Of a stretch of DNA of 64,000 nt, positions 61,701 through 64,000 are shown in pieces. This DNA is from Undaria pinnatifida. Taxonomy: Eukaryota > Sar > Phaeophyceae > Laminariales > Alariaceae. The notes under the pieces were generated by a model. It saw nothing but the letters and a program-made list of their open reading frames with translations, was not told the DNA's origin and ran no database searches. The stretch lies in contig JABAKD010000008.1 of assembly GCA_012845835.1 (NCBI GenBank), positions 7,362,775 to 7,426,774 of the forward strand, read 5' to 3'. The translations under genes and the position numbers were made by a program. Positions within the stretch are counted from its first letter, which is position 1. Every line of letters begins with the position of its first letter.

Positions 61701-63553
61701 TGGTGCGTACTGCCGTATTGCTGTGCTGTCGTTGTGGATAGCTCTGCAAGTACTGCTGCAATGCTGTTGTACCGCTGTGGTGGGTTGGTTGGTGGGTGGG
61801 CGGTGGGTGGTGGGTGGTGGGTGGTGGGTGCTAGGTGGTGGCGGCTCGGTTCGTGATGTGGGTGTTGGCCCTATTTTGGATACCGCACTACTACTACAAC
61901 CACCGTACGCACTTGCTGCACTCTGCTGCATGCACTGCTGTGTAGTAGTACGGGTTTTCTACGGTACGTACTGCTGCACTGCTGTACTGCTGTAGCGGGT
62001 TGGTCGGTGGGTGGTGGTGGGTGGGTGGGTGGTGGGTGGGTGGTGGGTGCACTGCGTGGTGCCTTGCGGGTTGGTGGATCCTTTCGTACGTTGGTTATTT
62101 TTTGCGGGCCGGGGGGGTTAGCTCTATTTTTCGTACTGGTTTACTACCAGCACTACATCTTTTTTCTCCGCCATACCGGCCGGCAACTGGCATACTTCGG
62201 GGGTACCACTAGTGCATGTAAAATAGTACTACCCACTATTAATAGCGCTATAGTCGCTGCTATATAACGATCAGCTTCCCACTAACATTCACCTCCTGTC
62301 GAGTTGAGCGTACGTGGTACACGAGGCAGGTTCAGCCATGATGATGGCGGGACTGTCGCCGTACCGAGTAGCGCACCTTTCGAACATGTCCACAGTACTC
62401 CTGTGGTGGCCAAAGCATGAAGGATAGAGCACGTCACGTAAACCTTAACCGCCGGGAAAAAGAAACGTACTGCTGCACGGTACCGTCCTTATAATACGCC
62501 GACACGATACACACGACACACCGCTATTAATAGACTACATGTACAACAGATGTCCATTACCCATTACGGTCCAGTATCTTTTGATGTCCATTTTTAGGCC
62601 ATACGAGTACGTACAACGTTGGAGCCTGTCCTGTGACCACGGAACAATGTGGGAACAACACACAGCAGTAAGAGTATGAATAAGAACCCGAAGTCAGCTG
62701 AACTCGAGGCAACGTCCAGCGAAGCGAGGCATTTGGTTTGGTCGGTTTCCACAAGCAGAATTCTCAGTCTTTGGAGTGATTTCTACGTGAGGAGGAACAA
62801 ACACGAAGAAGGCCACTTCGTCCATAGCTGGCTGCATGGTGCATATGATTCGCATGCAATGCCTGTCAGCACCTCTCCACTCCAACCCACGAAAGAATGA
62901 GAGAGGCAGCAGTCCAAAACTGAACTTCGACCAACAAAACCACTGAAACTCTTACCGTCATACGACCACACAGGTAGATGCTGGATTCTGGATTCTCACA
63001 AATCACTTGGAATTATTGGACGATAAATTCGCCGCAAAGGTAGATGCTGGATTCTGGATTATCACAAGTCACTTGGAATTATTGGGGGATAAATTCGCCG
63101 CAAAGGGGTCAAGTTCGAGTTTTTATACTTGTAGTTGAGTTGAAATTGAGTTTCGACTTGAGCTGCATGTGTATGAAACAGTGAAAACTATACGATACGA
63201 GCTTACGATCCAGTTTGTACGCCGTCTCCAGCCTCCACACCCCAGGTGCCAGCAGAACTTGTCGACAACGTGAGTATAAGTACGTGTAGGTACTGGAATC
63301 AATTCGGATTTGAATTTTGAACTTTGCTCGACCTCATCAACAAAGCAACTATGCACCAAGCAAACAGCGATGCAACCATGCCGCAGACTCACCAGTCAAT
63401 GCCACGGACTCGTGCAGCCTTCACCCTCAGCGTGACCAGCAGCTTCACTAGGTCTAGCAAGTCAACACCGAGCCGTACAGCGTCGAGCACTCTTCGACGC
63501 CCAGCTAGAAGAAGGAAGCATAGTATCAGGAGCGCTGTCCAAACCACAAGCAT
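32645..63553 (-). CDS. Fatty-acid transport protein / very-long-chain acyl-CoA synthetase, complete, 14 exons
   Basis: Exons in transcript order: 63553-63393, 62400-62293, 59875-59787, 59016-58826, 58091-57970, 56801-56667, 55633-55460, 52903-52799, 52217-52069, 49644-49499, 43127-43015, 41784-41613, 40294-40163, 32770-32645. Phases agree at every junction; total 1923 nt, 640 residues plus TAG, the usual FATP length. The protein activates long or very-long-chain fatty acids (fatty acid + ATP + CoA to acyl-CoA + AMP + PPi) at a membrane, coupling uptake to activation. Visible: N-terminal membrane helix (about residues 2-17), P-loop-like [10 protein letters not shown] (233-242), FYASTEGN (371-378), [11 protein letters not shown] (472-482), [16 protein letters not shown] (488-503) and the C-terminal EGFDPS...FVPLT segment. 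Which FATP/ACSVL subtype or substrate length cannot be read here. Seven of the 14 exons have partial edge copies in flanking or other introns. Confidence 0.96.
32800..33020 (+). repeat. GGGTGGGTGGAT minisatellite
   Basis: About 220 bases of GGGT/GGTT/GGAT units, with a run of 18 G. It starts within 40 bases of the FATP last-exon acceptor, so the C-rich sense strand may act as a very long pyrimidine tract. Confidence 0.95.
33000..33620 (+). repeat. Imperfect tandem units carrying last-exon fragments
   Basis: GTACAACAATTT/ACAGTACAGCAATTAG, GGGCAGA..CAGCAC(T/G)(A/G)CGT(T/G)AGA and GTGGAAATG(G/C)A(C/A)GCC recur at about 300-350 base spacing together with the EGFDP-like fragments. Confidence 0.75.
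33085..33432 (-). pseudogene. Two degenerate head copies of the FATP last exon
   Basis: On the minus strand, near 33403-33432 and 33085-33118, the stretch CAG-GAGGGATTCGACCCTC and a variant resemble the acceptor and EGFDP start of the last exon. They are embedded in larger tandem units of 300-350 bases and are not followed by the rest of the exon. Confidence 0.7.
34858..34930 (+). repeat. (GGGA)n microsatellite
   Basis: About 70 bases of AGGG repeats, minor interruption near 34870. Confidence 0.97.
35265..35505 (+). repeat. AGGCCATGGGAT-type dispersed repeat
   Basis: GGGCTCCTTAACCCAAAATCG, TAGGCCAGATGGGATTTTTC, AATCAGTTTTTTGGG, TCTTAAGCTCCCAA and GTGGTGCACCTCTAGAC, in the same order as at 12240-12475. 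Confidence 0.85.
36270..36420 (+). repeat. Diverged tail of the 23425-23825 family
   Basis: CGGGAGTCGTCGACCTATA, GAGGACATACA, CGCGCGATCG(T)AGTATC and CACACACAGCTT(C)AAAAGAT. Confidence 0.8.
36610..37260 (+). repeat. Dispersed repeat, longer copy of 1-280
   Basis: Lies in the last FATP intron, antisense to the gene. Ends match 1-280; about 350 extra bases lie between the two matching parts. Confidence 0.7.
38032..38264 (-). mobile_element. GGGTC-array element, copy 2
   Basis: Starts GGGGCTTTTTACGGGACGAT and ends CATCACTCATGAAAAGCCCT. The interior is mainly CCCGA/CCGAT pentamers, so the G-rich strand is minus. Inside the last FATP intron. Confidence 0.8.
40163..40294 (-). CDS. FATP exon 13
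   Basis: Encodes [20 protein letters not shown] then [13 protein letters not shown], matching H-x-x-x-LP-x-YARP-x-FLR and TGTFK-x-x-K-x-x-L. Phase 0 at both ends, donor GTGAGA. Confidence 0.93.
40495..40850 (+). repeat. Direct duplication about 235 bases apart
   Basis: AAAACGG(C/T)(A/G)CCGGC(G/A)ACTCAGCG(C/T)(T/C)TATCGG...ACGGGTGCAG occurs at 40518-40602 and 40735-40820 in FATP intron 12. Confidence 0.8.
41030..41600 (+). repeat. CATTCACACCACCCCCCTTT minisatellite
   Basis: Irregular C-rich units flank and interrupt the tail copy of FATP exon 12. Confidence 0.85.
41160..41250 (-). pseudogene. Tail copy of FATP exon 12
   Basis: About 85 bases closely match 41612-41700, covering the donor and the last ~28 codons of exon 12 (EGRAGMAA...FDWQ). 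It lies in the downstream intron about 450 bases away. An acceptor for it is not visible, so it is probably a duplication remnant. Confidence 0.88.
41613..41784 (-). CDS. FATP exon 12: WKGENV motif
   Basis: Encodes [20 protein letters not shown], then [20 protein letters not shown] and [23 protein letters not shown]-[AS]-T-x-EV and VYGV[13 protein letters not shown] are near-invariant FATP motifs. Donor GTGAGA. Its 3' edge is repeated at 41160-41250. Confidence 0.97.
43015..43127 (-). CDS. FATP exon 11: SGDLL and DRMGD motifs
   Basis: Encodes [20 protein letters not shown] then [24 protein letters not shown] and VDR-x-GDT-[FY]-R are the nucleotide-binding and hinge-proximal motifs of acyl-CoA synthetases. 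GACAG acceptor, AG|GTGTGT donor; ends in phase 2 and joins WKGENV. Confidence 0.95.
43960..45260 (+). repeat. Clustered family with ACTTGGAATTAGTGTAGG and TTTTTGCAGTA
   Basis: At least nine units (near 43988, 44050, 44490, 44585, 44655, 44915, 45015, 45100, 45225) carry ACTTGGA(A/G)TTAG(T)G(T)A(C)GG(A/G)T followed by TTTTTGCAG. Single copies are at 1687, 52372, 56550 and 63005-63085; the reverse complement (TTCCAAGTAGTTTT) is at 45750 and 58570. In FATP intron 10, antisense. Confidence 0.85.
44690..44815 (+). repeat. CAAACTTGCAGTAC / CAAACTTGCAGCAG tandem repeat
   Basis: About eight alternating 14-15 base units, probably grown from the TTTTTGCAGTAC end of the surrounding family. Confidence 0.95.
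45766..46055 (+). mobile_element. GGGTC-array element, copy 3
   Basis: Starts CAGGGTTTTTCAGGGGTCAT and ends CTGACCCGTGAAAAGCCTGG. Between 45881 and 45985 it has about 20 nearly perfect GGGTC pentamers on the plus strand. Confidence 0.9.
46195..47015 (+). repeat. ATCGGCAATATCGG satellite
   Basis: Units of roughly 100-130 bases made of ATCGGCAATATCGGTAATA, CCGCGACATCAGCAACATCA, CCACGATATCAC and ACAACCGCAGTA. More units at 47630-47830 and 48160-48235. In FATP intron 10. Confidence 0.9.
47281..47480 (+). pseudogene. Inverted partial copy of FATP exon 7 and its upstream intron
   Basis: The plus strand here matches the minus strand of 55770-55560: shared intron tail (AATGACTTT...CACAAACGCGCTCCT, then TCTCGTTTCCTCCC), the GGCAG acceptor at 47399-47403 and the first ~70 exon bases. 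It is in the opposite orientation to the gene and inside a later intron of the same gene. Confidence 0.88.
47630..47830 (+). repeat. ATCGGCAATATCGG satellite, second block
   Basis: Two further units, separated from the main array by the inverted exon-7 copy. Confidence 0.85.
47835..48150 (+). mobile_element. tRNA-like SINE candidate
   Basis: A box-like TGGCGTATCAGG near 47848 and B box-like GAGTTCGAGCCC near 47885 have tRNA spacing. The body (AAAAATCGACGAGCA...CCGGGGGGGAGAAGG...ACACCTGTGACCACG...TTGTCCAGAA) is repeated at 49165-49330, and the element ends in an A/TA-rich tail. A true tRNA is unlikely because the stems do not pair well. Confidence 0.6.
49066..49143. repeat. Inverted repeat GGTAATCAGGACC
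   Basis: GGTAATCAGGACC at 49066 and GGTCCTGATTACC at 49130 can form a stem with a ~50-base loop. Confidence 0.85.
49160..49335 (+). mobile_element. 5'-truncated copy of the SINE candidate
   Basis: Shares the body from AAAAATCGACGAGCA to TTGTCCAGAAAG but lacks the tRNA-like head, as expected of a 5'-truncated retrocopy. Ends in an A-rich stretch. Confidence 0.65.
49499..49644 (-). CDS. FATP exon 10
   Basis: Encodes [20 protein letters not shown], then [20 protein letters not shown] and ASAKK. CRPGE-x-GQLVG and RRFDGYTD are family motifs. CTACAG acceptor next to a long G/C homopolymer, GTGTGG donor. Confidence 0.96.
50300..50720 (+). repeat. 139-base tandem repeat, about 3 copies
   Basis: GTCAGGAGA(T/C)ACATGCTACT starts at 50313, 50452 and 50591 (period 139). 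The unit holds AAAAAGGTGTACCTTATTTT and GGAGCTGGCTCTATA and is related to the AGGCCATGGGAT family. Confidence 0.97.
51272..51450 (+). repeat. 14-base tandem repeat GTAAGTACCATCAA
   Basis: About 12 copies, broken by AAGAAAAAAATACCATC variants. Each full unit holds GTAAGT, the optimal U1 donor sequence, on the strand opposite to the FATP gene. Confidence 0.97.
51781..51815 (-). pseudogene. Tail copy of FATP exon 9
   Basis: Plus-strand GGGAGACAGCTCACCGGGGC resembles GGGAGAGATAAGCTCACCGGGG at the real donor (52050-52075). The copy keeps the GTGAGC donor and lies about 270 bases into the downstream intron. Confidence 0.65.
52069..52217 (-). CDS. FATP exon 9
   Basis: Encodes [20 protein letters not shown], then [10 protein letters not shown] and [14 protein letters not shown]-[AG]-STEGN is a family signature. 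Donor GTGAGC. Head and tail fragments of this exon are repeated at 52485-52535 and 51781-51815. Confidence 0.97.
52485..52535 (-). pseudogene. Head copy of FATP exon 9
   Basis: Shares CTACTATGCGCTCCACTCGA and the following acceptor-region bases with 52195-52235. The copied coding part corresponds to YRVERIV and stops there. It lies about 300 bases upstream in the transcript. Confidence 0.85.
52799..52903 (-). CDS. FATP exon 8
   Basis: Encodes [20 protein letters not shown] then [14 protein letters not shown], equivalent to YLLN...HKVRLAFGNGLRPDVWEEFQ. Acceptor GTGCAG, donor GTAACG. Phase 2 to phase 2, length 105. Confidence 0.95.
52963..53000 (-). pseudogene. Head copy of FATP exon 8 acceptor region
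   Basis: CCAAGTACCTGCACCAAAAC and the next bases repeat 52896-52925 (CCAAATACCTGCACAAAAAC...). It contains the GTGCAG acceptor and the first few coding bases only, 67 bases from the real site. Confidence 0.8.
53140..53400 (+). repeat. GATC-rich dispersed repeat
   Basis: TCTAGATCATCTAGATCATC, GTGCAGTACAGATCCAACCC(A)GG and AGATCATCAATAGGGATCTG; related to 8755-9010 in the opposite order. Abuts a GGGTC-array element. Confidence 0.85.
53407..53765 (+). mobile_element. GGGTC-array element, copy 4
   Basis: Starts CAGGGCTTTTCACGGGTCAG. Short GGGTC runs are separated by GAGGTTTGAAAATCTCGCGG-type spacers. The right end lacks a clear terminal repeat; it fades through CCCGCGGGTC units. Confidence 0.75.
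54630..54860 (+). mobile_element. GGGTC-array element, copy 5
   Basis: About 20 perfect GGGTC pentamers at 54679-54785, then CTGACCCGACC and an end reading CCTGACCCCTGAACAGTCCT, a worn version of the terminal repeat. Confidence 0.8.
55460..55633 (-). CDS. FATP exon 7
   Basis: Encodes [20 protein letters not shown] then [15 protein letters not shown] and [18 protein letters not shown]-x-GG and VVQYIGE-x-x-R are conserved FATP motifs. GGCAG acceptor, GTGAGA donor. An inverted partial copy lies at 47281-47480. Confidence 0.97.
56028..56160. repeat. Two near-perfect palindromes built on ACTCAGTCACGTGACTGAGT
   Basis: 56122-56158 is a ~36-base palindrome with one mismatched pair around GTCGCGTGAC. 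56032-56076 is a related one around CCACGTGACTGAGTA with a short insertion. In FATP intron 7. Confidence 0.9.
56190..56650 (+). repeat. GATC-rich dispersed repeat
   Basis: ACACGATCTAGTAAATGTTTCC, CATACCATAGTAACAACACATA and TTATCTA(A)ATCGTGATCTG run right up to the donor of FATP exon 6. Related to 8755-9010. Confidence 0.8.
56667..56801 (-). CDS. FATP exon 6: AMP-binding signature
   Basis: Encodes [20 protein letters not shown] then KISHLRFF and [18 protein letters not shown] is the phosphate-binding AMP-binding motif. TATAG acceptor, GTGAAC donor. Two degenerate copies of the exon head lie just upstream in the transcript (56840-56885 and 56910-56950). Confidence 0.96.
56840..56950 (-). pseudogene. 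Two head copies of FATP exon 6
   Basis: On the minus strand GGCGGAATGATACTTTGCTT and a weaker GGTGAAATGATAATTTGCG repeat the real exon start GGTGGAATGATACCTTGCTT at about 60-base spacing. The closer copy also keeps a C-rich version of the SGTTG-coding bases. Both have lost a clean reading frame. Confidence 0.85.
57315..57425 (+). repeat. ACTATAATACTATAATA microsatellite
   Basis: About 100 bases of ACTATAATA-type units in FATP intron 5. Confidence 0.9.
57970..58091 (-). CDS. FATP exon 5
   Basis: GTACAG acceptor, GTGAGA donor, 122 nt. Encodes [20 protein letters not shown] and [20 protein letters not shown]. This is the variable stretch before the AMP-binding motif; it was chosen because both phases fit (0 in, 2 out) and the acidic S/P-G-x-DL pattern resembles the family. 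Confidence 0.85.
58165..58325 (+). repeat. Dispersed repeat, pair with 31985-32160
   Basis: Immediately upstream (transcript sense) of FATP exon 5. Same block order as the copy at 32 kb, followed by GAGCCCCAGGAAAAT of the AGGCCATGGGAT family. Confidence 0.85.
58826..59016 (-). CDS. FATP exon 4
   Basis: GCAG acceptor, GTGAGG donor. Encodes [20 protein letters not shown], then [16 protein letters not shown] and DVLAELPAA, the LGLAK-x-GV-x-AALINTNLR segment. The donor region is tandemly repeated: GTGAGGTGCTAGCAG recurs 17 bases further into the intron. Confidence 0.95.
59430..59600 (+). repeat. AGGCCATGGGAT-type dispersed repeat
   Basis: ATTAACCCAAATATCG, CTAGGCCGTTGGATTCATC, GAGAGCTCCTTAAACTA and GGGGGCTACCTCTATC in the family order. 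In FATP intron 3. Confidence 0.75.
59787..59875 (-). CDS. FATP exon 3
   Basis: CCTAG acceptor, GTAAGT donor. Encodes [20 protein letters not shown] then LVMPSCPDY, equivalent to SNRVAHWALAQGIGKGDVVALFMENRPEY of the family. Confidence 0.95.
60230..60800 (+). repeat. TTCAACTCAGCAGCCTTCGGGTGCAA-type minisatellite
   Basis: About 16 imperfect units of 30-38 bases containing CAACTTCAAC, AGCAGCCTTC(A/G)GGTGCA and AGATTCAAC. In FATP intron 2. Confidence 0.93.
60917..60940 (+). repeat. Short interstitial TTAGGG run
   Basis: AGGGTTAGGGTTAGGGTTAG, about three and a half copies of the common eukaryotic telomere unit. Confidence 0.8.
61080..61420 (+). repeat. Dispersed repeat, copy of 23425-23825
   Basis: Begins with a C homopolymer of about 30 (61082-61112). 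The two copies agree closely over the last 250 bases. Lies in FATP intron 2, antisense. Confidence 0.9.
61780..62050 (+). repeat. GGTGGGTGGTGGG minisatellite
   Basis: Two blocks (61780-61850 and 62000-62050) separated by CTGCTGTAC-rich sequence, in FATP intron 2. Confidence 0.9.
62293..62400 (-). CDS. FATP exon 2
   Basis: CAG acceptor, GTGAAT donor, 108 nt. Encodes [20 protein letters not shown] and TYAQLDRR, matching the V-x-x-LFEE-x-V-x-x-P-x-K-x-A and TY-x-ELD segments of the family, and joins [12 protein letters not shown] in phase. Confidence 0.9.
63393..63553 (-). CDS. FATP exon 1: membrane anchor
   Basis: First ATG in this frame. Encodes [18 protein letters not shown] followed by [22 protein letters not shown] and [12 protein letters not shown] hydrophobic helix followed by a basic amphipathic stretch is the usual FATP start. 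Donor GTGAGT; ends in phase 2 (TG|G, Trp). Confidence 0.85.
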
Positions 63554-63828
63554 GTTGTTTGCTCTTTCGTCAACACTACCTCGTGAATGACGGACTAACC
63601 GAGGGTAAGAATAACATCGACTACAGCACGAAATTTCCAGGAGTTCTGGATTTTAGCCGGTGCCCTGTGGCTGCTCGTGGAGTGCTCCGCGCAGGCACTG
63701 CCCGAGACGGAATGTCCAAAGGAGCATCGAACCTATGGCGATCCTGGGTTTACGCTTCCATATTGTTTGGAAACCCTGCGAGAATCTGAGAACATCCTGT
63801 TGCCACTTTTTGCTACAAGTGGATTGTC
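63554..63828. promoter_or_regulatory. Putative bidirectional promoter, FATP and APC4-like gene
   Basis: 275 bases separate the two divergent start codons. I see no clear TATA or CCAAT box and none of the large repeats that fill the rest of the window. An open frame (ILAGALWLLVECSAQALPET...) crosses it but looks fortuitous. Confidence 0.45.
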
Positions 63829-64000
63829 ATGGCGGCCACGGGTCGAAACTTCTCCATCATCCATGAGAAAATCATGCCATGCCGTTTGGTGTGTATGTGC
63901 CCCACCATGGACTTGGTAGCTTCGCTCCATGCGGATGGGCAGCTCTCCGTGCACAGGTTCGAAAAGCGCAACATTCGATCTCCTAAATCTGGAGAATGAG
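63829..64000 (+). CDS. Probable first exon of APC4-like (ANAPC4) WD40 protein, 3' partial
   Basis: ATG at 63829 opens MAATGRNFSIIHEKIMPCRL, then CPTMDLVASLHADGQLSVHRF. The spacing of a hydrophobic strand, x-P-x-x-DL-[IV]-A, a DG turn and LHRF resembles the first blade of APC4, a scaffold subunit of the anaphase-promoting complex. The frame reaches TGA at 63997; the exon probably ends before it at CACAG|GTTCGA (63953/63954), but that is a weak donor. Divergent from the FATP gene. The identification rests on about 40 residues only; another WD40 protein is possible. Confidence 0.5.

Overview
The window is nuclear DNA from an intron-rich eukaryote. The genes are broken into many short exons with GT-AG borders (mostly GTGAG donors), and introns are long: about 1.2 kb on average in the Notchless gene and about 2.2 kb in the acyl-CoA synthetase gene. 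More than 90% of the sequence is intron, dispersed repeat, minisatellite or other non-coding DNA. There are no bacterial operons and no rRNA. Long introns, GTGAG donors and CTG/CAG-rich repeats would fit a brown alga or another photosynthetic stramenopile, but that is an inference; nothing here fixes the species.

Layout. (1) 1026-10430, plus strand: eight exons of the Notchless/NLE1/Rsa4 ribosome-assembly WD40 protein; the 5' end lies outside the window or was not recognised. (2) 11-18 kb: mostly repeats, with a duplicated candidate terminal exon on the minus strand at 14.0-14.7 kb. (3) 18012-21601, plus strand: a four-exon gene for an unrecognised 279-residue protein with a polyglutamine run and a short C-terminal coiled coil. 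(4) 21.6-32.6 kb: no gene recognised, many dispersed repeats. (5) 32645-63553, minus strand: a complete 14-exon, 640-residue fatty-acid transport protein / very-long-chain acyl-CoA synthetase (FATP/SLC27A family). All exon phases join and the total is an exact multiple of three. (6) 63829-64000, plus strand: the probable first exon of an APC4-like WD40 protein, divergent from the synthetase with 275 bases between the start codons.

The genes do not form a pathway: ribosome biogenesis, lipid activation and probably cell-cycle ubiquitination are simply neighbours. The most unusual signal is structural. Many exons of both recognised genes, and the candidate exon at 14 kb, have partial degenerate copies of one exon edge (splice site plus adjoining coding bases) in the flanking intron, 60-650 bases away, always on the side expected from a local tandem duplication across the exon-intron junction. 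One synthetase exon also has an inverted partial copy 8 kb away in another intron of the same gene. Other notable items are five copies of a short element with inverted ends around a GGGTC array, a tRNA-like SINE candidate, a MITE-like pair with a shared reading frame, a GC-AG intron in Notchless, and an over-represented 10-base palindrome.
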